Source: Chryseomicrobium aureum (GTDB lineage Bacteria; Bacillota; Bacilli; Bacillales_A; Planococcaceae). From it: DNA of 64,000 nt. Position 1 is the stretch's first letter. Each line of letters opens with the position of its first letter. This document shows, one piece after another, positions 27,776-36,116 of this stretch. The notes under the pieces are model-generated. The model was not told where the DNA came from. It did not search any database and saw only the letters and a program-made list of their open reading frames with translations. The stretch covers positions 62,001 through 126,000 of the forward strand of contig NZ_JAFBFG010000003.1 of NCBI RefSeq assembly GCF_016909155.1. The letters run 5' to 3'. Position numbers and translations under genes: made by a program.

Positions 27776-28408
27776 TCATTCACTCTCCTTTGAAGTTGCT
27801 GCCATGTACTCTTTTGCTAGGTCGGTAACTGCCTGTGCACCACCTGATCGATAAGCTTTTGTTAAGTCACTTCCAACCCCTACAGCAAAAGCTCCTGCAT
27901 CTAGCCATGAGCGCGCGGTTGCTAAGTTGACGCCACCTGTCGGCATAATCTGTAAGTGTGGAAGTGGACCGTTAACAGCACCAATAAAAGAAGGCTCGAA
28001 ATTATTTGCTGGGAACAGCTTGATGACATCATGTCCACACTCAGCTGCTTCCACCATTTCTTTGATTGTTAGGCAACCAGGCAAATAAGGGATTGCATAC
28101 CGGTTACAGACTGTACTAATTTCGGGGTTAAAATGAGGACTCACCACAAACTGTGCACCATGGAGGATCGCATGGCGTGCCGTTTCAGAATCCAGCACAG
28201 TACCTGCACCAATCAAACAGTCCTCTTTTTGAAGAGCTCGAAATGCTTCAGCTACTTCAGGTGTTGTATATGTCACTTCAATTGCTTTTAAACCACCTGC
28301 TATGGCTGCGCGTGATACATCGATTGCTTCTTGATACGATGCACCTCGAATTACGGCAACAACTCTCAACTCTTGTAATCTTATTAATGTCTCATACTTT
28401 GTTGTCAT
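27776..28408 (-). CDS. eda: KDPG/KHG aldolase
   Basis: This 210-residue class I aldolase cleaves 2-keto-3-deoxy-6-phosphogluconate to pyruvate and glyceraldehyde 3-phosphate, the last pathway step. Visible motifs are the proton-relay Glu in GLKAIEVTYTTPEVAEAF, GAGTVLDSETA, the Schiff-base Lys in DVIKLFPA, and MPTGGVNL. The stop lies just before the uxuA start, so translation is probably coupled. A ribosome binding site AAGGGG lies before the ATG at 28408. Confidence 0.94.
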   Translation of the reverse strand: MTTKYETLIRLQELRVVAVIRGASYQEAIDVSRAAIAGGLKAIEVTYTTPEVAEAFRALQKEDCLIGAGTVLDSETARHAILHGAQFVVSPHFNPEISTVCNRYAIPYLPGCLTIKEMVEAAECGHDVIKLFPANNFEPSFIGAVNGPLPHLQIMPTGGVNLATARSWLDAGAFAVGVGSDLTKAYRSGGAQAVTDLAKEYMAATSKESE

Positions 28409-28423
28409 GGTCTGCCCCTTTCC

Positions 28424-29443
28424 TTACGAAAATTCAATCAAAGCTTTTCGAACTGTATCTGGATTCTGTTCTACAAAGGTGAATGCCTCTTGCGCTTGGT
28501 CGATTGTAAATCGATGTGTAATTAATCCATTTTCTTTCAGTTTGCCTTCATTTAATAATTGAACCACTTTAGCGAATTGGTTTGTCTGCAAACGAGACCC
28601 AACAATCGTCAATTCTTTCTTCGTAATCGGTAGTTGCGGAATCTGAGAAAAACGTTCATCAAATCCTAAAATTACAATCGTCCCCGCTACCGATGCCATC
28701 TGAATAGACTGTTCGAAAGTTTGTGGTAAACAAACAGCATCAATGACGACGTTTGCTCCTTCTCCGTTTGTCACATCTAGTAATTTCGACAGAACATCTT
28801 CTTCTAGTGGGGAGACCACAAAATCCGCACCGTTCGCTTTTGCAAACGCAAGACGTTCTGGTTTAAGATCAGACATCATGACAGTCGCACCTGCAAGCTT
28901 TGCCATCTTTAAAATACAAATCCCAATTGGTCCGCATCCATGGATGAAGACAAAGTCACCACTCTCGACTTTGCCTCTCCAGACGGCCTGAGCTCCGATT
29001 GAATACGGCTCGGCAAGAACAACTTCTTCCCACGGCAAGCCTGCATTCACTTTATGGAGCTGGCGGGCAGGAAGGACGAAAAACTCGCGCATCCCACCGT
29101 CTTCATGGACACCAAACACCGACAACTCCTTACACACATTCGGACGTCCTTTGCGGCAAGCATAGCATGTTCCGCAATAACGGATCGGCTCAACGACTAC
29201 GTGGTCACCAGCAACTAATCCAGCTACATCTGATCCTACTTCGACGACTTCCCCAGCAATTTCATGACCTAAAATACGTGGATATGTAGCAAGCGGGTTT
29301 GTTCCGTGATAAATATGCATATCCGACCCACAAATCCCAGCTAGTTTCACTTTCACTACAACATCAGTTGGATTTTTTAATGTAGGCATTTCTAATTGCG
29401 CTACGCGAAGATCATGCGCTTCTTTTACTTGAATAGCGTTCAT
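28424..29443 (-). CDS. Zinc-dependent alcohol dehydrogenase, likely L-gulonate/galactonate 5-dehydrogenase
   Basis: The 339-residue medium-chain dehydrogenase has the catalytic zinc ligands in [10 protein letters not shown] and GHEIAGEV, the structural zinc cysteines in [15 protein letters not shown], and the NAD site [13 protein letters not shown]. In sugar-acid operons that lack uronate isomerase such enzymes oxidise L-gulonate (or L-galactonate) at C5 to a keto-uronate. No uxaC gene is present in this operon, so L-gulonate to D-fructuronate is the best-fitting reaction (inference). AGGAGG precedes the ATG. Confidence 0.85.
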   Translation of the reverse strand: MNAIQVKEAHDLRVAQLEMPTLKNPTDVVVKVKLAGICGSDMHIYHGTNPLATYPRILGHEIAGEVVEVGSDVAGLVAGDHVVVEPIRYCGTCYACRKGRPNVCKELSVFGVHEDGGMREFFVLPARQLHKVNAGLPWEEVVLAEPYSIGAQAVWRGKVESGDFVFIHGCGPIGICILKMAKLAGATVMMSDLKPERLAFAKANGADFVVSPLEEDVLSKLLDVTNGEGANVVIDAVCLPQTFEQSIQMASVAGTIVILGFDERFSQIPQLPITKKELTIVGSRLQTNQFAKVVQLLNEGKLKENGLITHRFTIDQAQEAFTFVEQNPDTVRKALIEFS

Positions 29444-29458
29444 ACGCGAGTATCCTCC

Positions 29459-30730
29459 TTATTCAAATAGACCTGGCAAGAACAACGTGACTTGCGGTAC
29501 AAATGCCACAATTAATAACACAATGACGCTGACTAAGAGGAATGGCAATAACTCCCGTGTGGCATGTCCCATCGAGACGTTTCCTATCTGGGATGCGACA
29601 AACAGACAGACCCCTACTGGTGGCGTCACTACTCCAATTATCATTGCAAGAACCATTGTAACCCCGAACTGGATCGGGTCCATTCCAACTTCCATGGCAA
29701 CAGGTAGTAATACCGGGAACAAGATGACAAGACCTGCAATCGTCTCCATGAACGTCCCTACAAACAACAGCAAGACGATGATTAGAAGAATTACGACTAC
29801 ACCATTTGTAGAGATACCTAGAATCGCGTCTGCGACCATTTGTGGAATCCGTTCAGCAACCATGATCCACCCAAAGAGATTGGCAAATCCAACGAGTAGC
29901 ATGATGGCAGCAGTAGAAGTCATCGTTGATAGCATGATTTCTGGGATTTTTTTAATCGGTAGTTCTTTGTATACAAAAATTCCAATGATAAACGCATAAA
30001 TAACAGCAACAATTGCAGCTTCTGTCGGTGTAAAGTATCCACCTAAGATCCCCCATAAAATAATGAAGGTCATAAATAGTGCCCAAAATGCACCTGTAAA
30101 GCTTTTCCATACTTCTTTGAATGACTTTTTCTCACCCTTTGGATAATTGCGCTTCACCGAGATTATGTACGTTGGAATCATTAAACCTAATCCAAGTAAA
30201 ATTCCAGGAATCGTCCCAGCTAGGAATAAATCTCCGATCGATAAAGAAGCGAGTGTTCCGACAATAATCATTGGAAGAGAAGGTGGAATGATAGCTCCGA
30301 TTGTTGATGAAGAAGCAGTAACGGCTACAGAGAATCCAGCACCATATCCTTGCTTTTTCATGGCTGGAATTAGGATTGAACCAATACTCGCGGTATCAGC
30401 AAGTGCTGTACCTGAAATTCCTGCAAACCCCATGGAAGCTCCAACATTCGCAAGCCCAAGACCTCCGCGTACACGACCTAGCAAATTATCGGCAAACCCA
30501 ATGATTCTGTCTGTGATCCCGCCTGCATTCATCAGATTTCCAGCTAAAATGAAGCCAGGGATACAGAGTAGAACAAATGAGTTCAACCCACCAAACATTC
30601 GTTGGGGAAGAATGGTTAGTGGAATGTCAGCGACAATTAAATAGAGAACAGAAGACAAACCTAGACTAAAAGCAATTGGAACACCTAAGAATATCAAAAT
30701 GATAAAACTTCCGAATAACAATAGTGCCAT
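29459..30730 (-). CDS. dctM: TRAP transporter large permease (DctM)
   Basis: This 423-residue membrane protein has about 12 hydrophobic segments and the DctM-type motifs PGFILAGNLMNAGGIT, GISGTALADTASIGSI and SSSTIGAIIPPSLPM. TRAP transporters import organic acids using a sodium gradient and an outside binding protein. Its first codon shares one base with the dctQ stop (TAATG), a tight coupling. The cargo is presumably the sugar acid used by the operon. Confidence 0.95.
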   Translation of the reverse strand: MALLLFGSFIILIFLGVPIAFSLGLSSVLYLIVADIPLTILPQRMFGGLNSFVLLCIPGFILAGNLMNAGGITDRIIGFADNLLGRVRGGLGLANVGASMGFAGISGTALADTASIGSILIPAMKKQGYGAGFSVAVTASSSTIGAIIPPSLPMIIVGTLASLSIGDLFLAGTIPGILLGLGLMIPTYIISVKRNYPKGEKKSFKEVWKSFTGAFWALFMTFIILWGILGGYFTPTEAAIVAVIYAFIIGIFVYKELPIKKIPEIMLSTMTSTAAIMLLVGFANLFGWIMVAERIPQMVADAILGISTNGVVVILLIIVLLLFVGTFMETIAGLVILFPVLLPVAMEVGMDPIQFGVTMVLAMIIGVVTPPVGVCLFVASQIGNVSMGHATRELLPFLLVSVIVLLIVAFVPQVTLFLPGLFE

Positions 30731-31224
30731 TACAGTTCCCCTCCATACGTCGTCTCAAATGGATTCTTCTTATTTTTGAAGAGAAATCCGATGCGCACTA
30801 ATGACATGATTAGTAAAAAAACACCCATAATGAAGAGTGAGGCATGGATCACTGACATTGAAAACGGCATAGTGGCTGACATTTGTGCCCGACCGATTTC
30901 AATAAATGTCCATCCTTCTTTAATTAAAATTGCGCTGATGAGAGCTATCAATACATAAACGCCGATGTCATAGTACCGGCGGAACGTCTCTGGAAAACGG
31001 TTAACAATCAGATCGACGTTGATGTATTCATTTCGAAGAAGTGCTAGAGGTGCTGCAAATCCAATGGCATATAAGAAAAGGTAGCGAGTTAGTTCTTCAG
31101 TCCAAACATACGATAATGGTAAATACCGTGATAAAATTTGCATGGATACTACAATGATTAACCCTGTCAGACAGAGGATGGATAAAAGTCCTAGTATACG
31201 ACTGATAATTTTTAATACGCCCAT
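30730..31224 (-). CDS. dctQ: TRAP transporter small permease (DctQ)
   Basis: The 164-residue membrane protein has four hydrophobic segments and the DctQ-like segments VSMQILSRYL and WTEELTRYLFLYAIGFAAPLALLRNEYINVD. It forms the membrane part of the transporter with DctM. The order dctP-dctQ-dctM is usual. GGAGG precedes the ATG. Confidence 0.94.
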   Translation of the reverse strand: MGVLKIISRILGLLSILCLTGLIIVVSMQILSRYLPLSYVWTEELTRYLFLYAIGFAAPLALLRNEYINVDLIVNRFPETFRRYYDIGVYVLIALISAILIKEGWTFIEIGRAQMSATMPFSMSVIHASLFIMGVFLLIMSLVRIGFLFKNKKNPFETTYGGEL

Positions 31225-31295
31225 AGGGGAGTACCTCCTTAAAATATAAAGGGAAAGGCACAGGACAATCGTCCAAAGTGCCTTTAGATTCCCTA

Positions 31296-32294
31296 TTATT
31301 CAGTTTCTAAAATACGGTTGTATAGATCTAACTGCTCTTCGCTTAAGAAGCTTTCAACTGCTGGAACCATTGCTTCGCGGAACGCATCTTGGTCCACATC
31401 AACAAACTCCATGCCTTCTTCTTCTAAAGCTGCTTCAATTTTGGAGATTTCCTCTGTGTAGAGTGCTTCCCCAAAAGCTTGTGCTTCAGCAGCTGCTTCT
31501 TCGACTGCTGCACGTTGCTCATCTGAAATTGCTTCCCACTGTGCATTCCCAACAAGTACATAAATCCAAGAGTAAACGTGCTCTGTGCGGTTTACAAAGT
31601 TTTGTACTTCATAAAGTGCTCCACTTTGAATCAAATCAACTGGATTTTCTTGACCATTGATGACGCCTTGCTGAATGCCTGTGAATACTTCATTGAAGTC
31701 CATTACTTGTGGCTTAGCTCCAGCTGCTTCCCAAGCATTCAAGAACAATGGAACGTTTGGAACACGCATTGAGAATCCAGCCAAATCTGCAGGCGTTTCA
31801 ATTTTTTCAGTTGAAGTCAAGTTACGTGGTGCACGTGTATGGTAATAAAGTGGTGTTAAGCCGGCTTTTTCATTGATTTCATCTGCAATTTCTTGTCCGA
31901 TTTCCCCTTCAACTACTGCTTGTACGTGCTCTAAGTCGCGGAATGCATAAGGTGTCGCCATTAACGCTGCTTTAGGCGCCCAGTTTTGTAGTGTTTCACC
32001 AGAGATGACCATATCTGCTGTTCCTGCAGAAATAGCATTGATTGTATCAGTTTCTCCACCTAATGAGTTACTTGGGTAGATATTGATTGTGATTGATCCG
32101 TCTGTCTTCTCTTCTACTAAAGAAGCAAACTCTTCAGCTGTCTTGTGCCAAATATGATTCTCATCGGCTAAGTGACCAAGTTTCCATGTTACAGATTCTA
32201 CTCCTTCTTCCCCTGAAGAACTGCTGTCTGATCCACAAGCCCCTAAAAATAGTGCAGAAGCTGCGAGTACGGATACCCAACGTAATTTTTTCAT
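31296..32294 (-). CDS. dctP: TRAP transporter solute-binding lipoprotein (DctP)
   Basis: The 332-residue protein has a lipoprotein signal with lipobox LFLGAC (lipidated Cys at residue 20), then the DctP fold: LADENHIWHKTAEEFASLVEEKT, FSMRVPNVPLFLNAWEAAGA with the carboxylate-binding Arg of RMRVP-type motifs, and GVINGQENPVDLI. It should be anchored outside the membrane and capture a hexuronate or hexonate. GGGGGA precedes the ATG. A 70-base gap to dctQ holds no obvious terminator. Confidence 0.95.
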   Translation of the reverse strand: MKKLRWVSVLAASALFLGACGSDSSSSGEEGVESVTWKLGHLADENHIWHKTAEEFASLVEEKTDGSITINIYPSNSLGGETDTINAISAGTADMVISGETLQNWAPKAALMATPYAFRDLEHVQAVVEGEIGQEIADEINEKAGLTPLYYHTRAPRNLTSTEKIETPADLAGFSMRVPNVPLFLNAWEAAGAKPQVMDFNEVFTGIQQGVINGQENPVDLIQSGALYEVQNFVNRTEHVYSWIYVLVGNAQWEAISDEQRAAVEEAAAEAQAFGEALYTEEISKIEAALEEEGMEFVDVDQDAFREAMVPAVESFLSEEQLDLYNRILETE

Positions 32295-32324
32295 GTGTAA
32301 ATCCCCCTTAAAGTGTAAGTTATA

Positions 32325-32341
32325 TACTAAAATCTTTAGTA
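32325..32341. promoter_or_regulatory. Operator-like palindrome upstream of dctP
   Basis: TACTAAA and TTTAGTA arms around a three-base centre. The arms match those of the operator at the head of the operon (35936-35951), but the centre is one base shorter. It may be a second LacI-family site inside the operon. Confidence 0.4.
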
Positions 32342-32348
32342 CCGTTAG

Positions 32349-33362
32349 TTAAGGCGTTGCTAAAAACTTGTAAACTGAAGATGCAATCGTAATACCTTCT
32401 TGTAAACTCCGCTCTTCATTTTGTTGCTCAATTTCTCCTGGGACAAGAACTTGTGAAAAGCCTGCTGCCGGTTCCACTTGACGAAGCTCATCCATCATCT
32501 GATCCATAGAGTCAAGGAAGCCATCAAGTGATGTGAAGAAGGATGGATTGATTACACAGACATAATGGCCGAGTTTACGTGGCTGGTCCAACCCTTCATA
32601 CATTGGTGCGATGTGCGGACCGAATGCAGCGCCGGCAAGTAAGCCAGAAAAGATATCGACAATGACCGATAATCCGTAGCCTTTTGGACCGCCAAATGGT
32701 GTCAATGCTTTCACCGCATGAGGATCTGTCACTGCATTCCCTTGTTCATCAACACCCCAACCGACGGGAATTTCTTTTCCAAGCTCTCGATGTTGAAGAA
32801 TTTTTCCGAGCGCCACTGTGGACGTTGCCATGTCAAGAATGAATGGTTTGTTGTCTCGTGCCGGAATACCGTAAGCGATTGGGTTTGTCCCTAAGAACGC
32901 TTCTCGGCCACCAAAAGGCACCATGATTTTATCGGTATGGGTCATAGCCATCCCAATCAAGTTTTCCTTTGCGGCTTTTTCCACAAAATAGCTAAGTGCG
33001 CCGCAGTGACTGCTATTATTGACCGTCACCATGCCCACTCCAGCTGTTTTCGCCATGTTGATTGCGTGGTCCATGGCGATGTCTGCGTTGACATGCCCGA
33101 ATCCATCATTGCCGTCGACTGTCCCTGTAACAGGGCCAGAAGCGGTAAAGAGTGGTTTGGCCGACGGATTTATGCCGCCTGCTTTGATTCGGTTGACATA
33201 GTGCTCGGTGCGCAACACACCGTGCGAGTTGACACCTCGGAGGTCGGCATGAATCAATACGTCCGCTACTTTTTCAGCATGCTCGGCAGAAACACCTGCT
33301 GCTACGAATTTAGAAATCGCTAGCTCCTTCACTTCTTGATGCGGTTTAGTTACGGTTGTCAT
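32349..33362 (-). CDS. Ldh family (malate/L-sulfolactate/diketogulonate) NAD(P)-dependent oxidoreductase
   Basis: The 337-residue enzyme belongs to the AllD/YiaK/MdH family, with the catalytic His in [28 protein letters not shown] and the late segment [18 protein letters not shown]. YiaK (DlgD) of this family reduces 2,3-diketo-L-gulonate to 3-keto-L-gulonate. A 3-keto acid of that sort would link to the HPS/keto-gulonate-phosphate decarboxylase-type gene at the operon end (inference). It lies 12 bases after the isomerase gene. Confidence 0.85.
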   Translation of the reverse strand: MTTVTKPHQEVKELAISKFVAAGVSAEHAEKVADVLIHADLRGVNSHGVLRTEHYVNRIKAGGINPSAKPLFTASGPVTGTVDGNDGFGHVNADIAMDHAINMAKTAGVGMVTVNNSSHCGALSYFVEKAAKENLIGMAMTHTDKIMVPFGGREAFLGTNPIAYGIPARDNKPFILDMATSTVALGKILQHRELGKEIPVGWGVDEQGNAVTDPHAVKALTPFGGPKGYGLSVIVDIFSGLLAGAAFGPHIAPMYEGLDQPRKLGHYVCVINPSFFTSLDGFLDSMDQMMDELRQVEPAAGFSQVLVPGEIEQQNEERSLQEGITIASSVYKFLATP

Positions 33363-33374
33363 ATGTTGTCTCTC

Positions 33375-33917
33375 CTATTCCAGATTCGCATGGTTGTCTT
33401 TTAGCGAATCGTAAGATGTTCCTTCAATTGCATCGATAATGGCAGCATCTAAAAGTAAGTGTGCTGCTTGGTCAAACTGGTTGCCTAATGGTTGGATCGT
33501 TTTACGATGTGCGTGTTTTTTAGACTTGGTTGCAGCCGGGAGTACGAGACCTTGAAGAAAAGGTGCTGTTCCTAGTACATCTTCATCTGCCGTTACTAAA
33601 AACACGGTGGCTCCAGAATTGCTGGCTTGAGTGGCACTATGGACACTTGATGAGGTAGTGCCGGAACCTGATAACACAATAAGTGCATCTCCAGTCCGAA
33701 TCGCAGGAGTAATCGTTTCACCCACGACATACACTTGTTTCTCAGCATGCATCATCCGCATCGCAACCGCTTTCATAATAAATCCAGAACGACCTTCTCC
33801 TGTAAAAAAGAAGCGTCTGTCTTGCTGTAATAGTTCGACTAGTTGGTGATACTGCTGTGAGTGAACCTCAGAAAGGACTTTTTTCATTTCATCAACAATG
33901 GTCTGGATTGTCTTCAT
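33375..33917 (-). CDS. 6-phospho-3-hexuloisomerase (SIS domain)
   Basis: The 180-residue SIS-domain protein has the PHI signature segments TGEGRSGFIMKAVAMRMMH, VVGETITPAI, VLSGSGTTSS and IQPLGNQFDQ. PHI interconverts 3-hexulose 6-phosphate and fructose 6-phosphate in the ribulose monophosphate pathway. The partner synthase is encoded 7.5 kb away at the other end of the same operon, which is unusual since hxlA and hxlB are normally adjacent. It starts 8 bases after the kinase stop. Confidence 0.9.
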   Translation of the reverse strand: MKTIQTIVDEMKKVLSEVHSQQYHQLVELLQQDRRFFFTGEGRSGFIMKAVAMRMMHAEKQVYVVGETITPAIRTGDALIVLSGSGTTSSSVHSATQASNSGATVFLVTADEDVLGTAPFLQGLVLPAATKSKKHAHRKTIQPLGNQFDQAAHLLLDAAIIDAIEGTSYDSLKDNHANLE

Positions 33918-33925
33918 GTAAACAC

Positions 33926-34882
33926 CTACCGTTCAATTGTCGATTCATTTTTAATAAACCGGTTTAGTTCAGCCAGATAAGGGAGTCCCTCATTATCTCC
34001 TGACACAGTTGTAACTAGCGCTCCGGCACCATTTGCCACTCGGAGTCTTTCAGATGCGGGAATATTTTGCAGAGAGGCATAAATATAGGCTGCATCAAAT
34101 CCGTCCCCTGCGCCGACTGTATCGATTGGTGTAACAGGAAATGCTTCTGCAGTTACCCATTTCCCTTCTGAATAAAGAAGTGAACCGTTTGCTCCGTCTT
34201 TGATCACGAAATCTTGAATATGGTGTTGGTCACTGAAAGTCGCTAAACTTCCTTGGTCACTGTAACCGAGCACTAATTCGATTTCATCTAATCCCGTTAA
34301 GACAATATCTATGTATGGCCATAAAAGTGTAAAAGCTTCTCTTGCTTCTTCAATCGTCCAAAGCTTTAAACGCAGATTTGGATCGAATGACACCGTCACT
34401 CCCCACTCTTTCGCAAGTTTCACAAGGTGTTGGATCAGTAGTACATTCTGTGGGTCGATCGCCATGAATACGCCTGAAATATGGAAGACGTCGATCCCTG
34501 CAAACAACTCTTTTGTAAACTGCTCTTTTGTGAAAGTCAGTACAGGTGAGTTCGTGCGGTAATAAAATGTCTTCCCAGAGCCGTCTTCACGAATCTCTTT
34601 GAAGTTTACTGATGTCGGATGACCTTCAACAAATTCCACATGCGACATTTGTACGCCTTCTCCTCGTGCAAAGTTGTAGATGACACGGCCAAACTCATCA
34701 TTTCCTAAACGACTGACCCATGTTGTATCTACCCCAAGGCGTGCACAGCCGATTGCAAAGTTTAACTCTGCACCACCGACTTTTCGCTCGAACGTCGACA
34801 CATACCGTAGTGGTCCGGTCGTTTTTGGGTTCATCGTAATCATTGCGTCCCCAATCGTGAGGACTTTCTTTTCCTTTGGCAT
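33926..34882 (-). CDS. kdgK: 2-keto-3-deoxygluconate kinase (PfkB family)
   Basis: The 318-residue sugar kinase has the PfkB motifs GGAELNFAIGCARLG near the start and DTVGAGDGFDAAYIYA with the catalytic Asp near the end. In a uxuA/eda operon it should phosphorylate 2-keto-3-deoxygluconate to the 6-phosphate. Its ATG follows the regulator stop with no gap (TAA-ATG), with GGAGCG before it inside the regulator gene. Confidence 0.9.
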   Translation of the reverse strand: MPKEKKVLTIGDAMITMNPKTTGPLRYVSTFERKVGGAELNFAIGCARLGVDTTWVSRLGNDEFGRVIYNFARGEGVQMSHVEFVEGHPTSVNFKEIREDGSGKTFYYRTNSPVLTFTKEQFTKELFAGIDVFHISGVFMAIDPQNVLLIQHLVKLAKEWGVTVSFDPNLRLKLWTIEEAREAFTLLWPYIDIVLTGLDEIELVLGYSDQGSLATFSDQHHIQDFVIKDGANGSLLYSEGKWVTAEAFPVTPIDTVGAGDGFDAAYIYASLQNIPASERLRVANGAGALVTTVSGDNEGLPYLAELNRFIKNESTIER

Positions 34883-35902
34883 TTACATTCGCTCCATTTG
34901 AATGGATTCCCGTTTAATCAGCGTTGGCGCATAGCGTTTCGCGTCATATTCTTCTTTGAAGATTGGGTGTTTAATTAGTTTTAGTAAAACGAGCGCTGCT
35001 TCTTTGCCCATCTCAAAAGTGGGCTGCTTGACTACTGTGATAGACGGCGTGAATGCATCGAGGTACGGGGAATCATCAATGGTCACTACACGCAAATCTT
35101 CGGGTATCCGTAAATTATTTTGTTTTGTAAACTTTAGTAATTCGATGAGAGATAAGTCATTTCCCGTAAAGAATGCATCCGGGAAGTTTCCGGCTTCAAA
35201 AAGTGCTACGAGTTGTTGTCGGATATTTTCTCCTTTTCCTTGGACAATCCACTCTTCATTCACTTCTAATCCACTCAGCATCAACGTGTGGCGATAGCCT
35301 TCTAAACGCTCCATCCGAGGAGTTACTTGAGGAAGGATTGTTGAACTGATGAAACCGATTTTTTTGTTTCCTGTTTGAATCAATTGCGAAACTGCCATGT
35401 CTGCCGCTGCATGGTTATCCAGTAGAAGTGTAGGATACAGCGTCGGATGAATCTTTCTATCCATAAAAACGATAGGGAAGCTCATTTTTTTCAGCGAGCA
35501 GTACAGGTCGATATTGCCGCCCGTCGGTAAGATAATAAGTCCATCAACTTGCTTAGCTAGAAGCATTTCGATGTAGTCTTTTTCTTTTTCAGGATTATCG
35601 TCCGCGTTACAGACAAATACATGCACGTGGTGTTCTCCAGCTACATCTTCAATAGCACGAATGATTTCAGTGGAAAACGCGTGTAATATATTTGCAACGA
35701 TTACGCCAATGGTCGATGTCTTTTTTTGTTTGAGGCTTTTTGCAATGAAGTTTGGAATATAGCCCAGGTCTTTGATCGCTTGTCCGATACGCTCTCTTGT
35801 TTCTTGAGACATGTATTCATAGCGATTGTTTATATATTGCGAAACCGTACTTTTGGATACGCCTGCTTCTTTTGCTACATCCATCATTGTGACTTTCTTC
35901 AT
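34883..35902 (-). CDS. LacI family transcriptional regulator
   Basis: The 339-residue regulator has the LacI helix-turn-helix VTMDVAKEAGVSKSTVSQYINNR and a periplasmic-binding-protein-like effector domain with VIVANILHAFSTEIIR. It is the first gene of the operon and likely represses it until a sugar acid or phosphorylated intermediate binds. GGAGGAAGG precedes the ATG. A perfect 16-bp palindrome just upstream is the probable operator, so the gene should repress itself too. Confidence 0.93.
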   Translation of the reverse strand: MKKVTMMDVAKEAGVSKSTVSQYINNRYEYMSQETRERIGQAIKDLGYIPNFIAKSLKQKKTSTIGVIVANILHAFSTEIIRAIEDVAGEHHVHVFVCNADDNPEKEKDYIEMLLAKQVDGLIILPTGGNIDLYCSLKKMSFPIVFMDRKIHPTLYPTLLLDNHAAADMAVSQLIQTGNKKIGFISSTILPQVTPRMERLEGYRHTLMLSGLEVNEEWIVQGKGENIRQQLVALFEAGNFPDAFFTGNDLSLIELLKFTKQNNLRIPEDLRVVTIDDSPYLDAFTPSITVVKQPTFEMGKEAALVLLKLIKHPIFKEEYDAKRYAPTLIKRESIQMERM

Positions 35903-35921
35903 GTGCGCCTTCCTCCAATTA

Positions 35922-35997
35922 GACTAAAACGATTTACTAAACCGGTTTAGTTACTTGCTTAATTGCTAGTATAAATGAAAGGGTTTTCATTTTGCAA
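35922..35997 (-). promoter_or_regulatory. Promoter, LacI-type operators and cre-like site of the sugar-acid operon
   Basis: On the minus strand TTGCAA (35997-35992), an 18-base spacer and TATACT (35973-35968) form a sigma-A promoter. Inside the spacer TGAAAACCCTTTCA (35989-35976) matches the CcpA cre consensus except for one central base. Just downstream lies the perfect palindrome ACTAAACCGGTTTAGT (35936-35951), and next to it an imperfect copy ACTAAAACGATTTACT (35922-35937). Confidence 0.8.
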
Positions 35998-36032
35998 GAG
36001 TTTTTTAAAAATTTGTTTTATTTAATTTAAAA

Positions 36033-36114
36033 GGTGACAGGCACCAAATGGAAGTTGATGGTAAAAGGTGACAGGCACCAAATAGGAGCAACCTCCTAAA
36101 TGGTGCCTGTCACC
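36033..36114. repeat. Family A triple element, doubles as terminator
   Basis: Half-sites at 36033 and 36067 (direct) and an inverse at 36102. The last two form a hairpin with inner AGGAG/CTCCT pairs followed by TTTT on the minus strand, 3 bases past the helicase gene stop. Confidence 0.88.
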
Positions 36115-36116
36115 TT

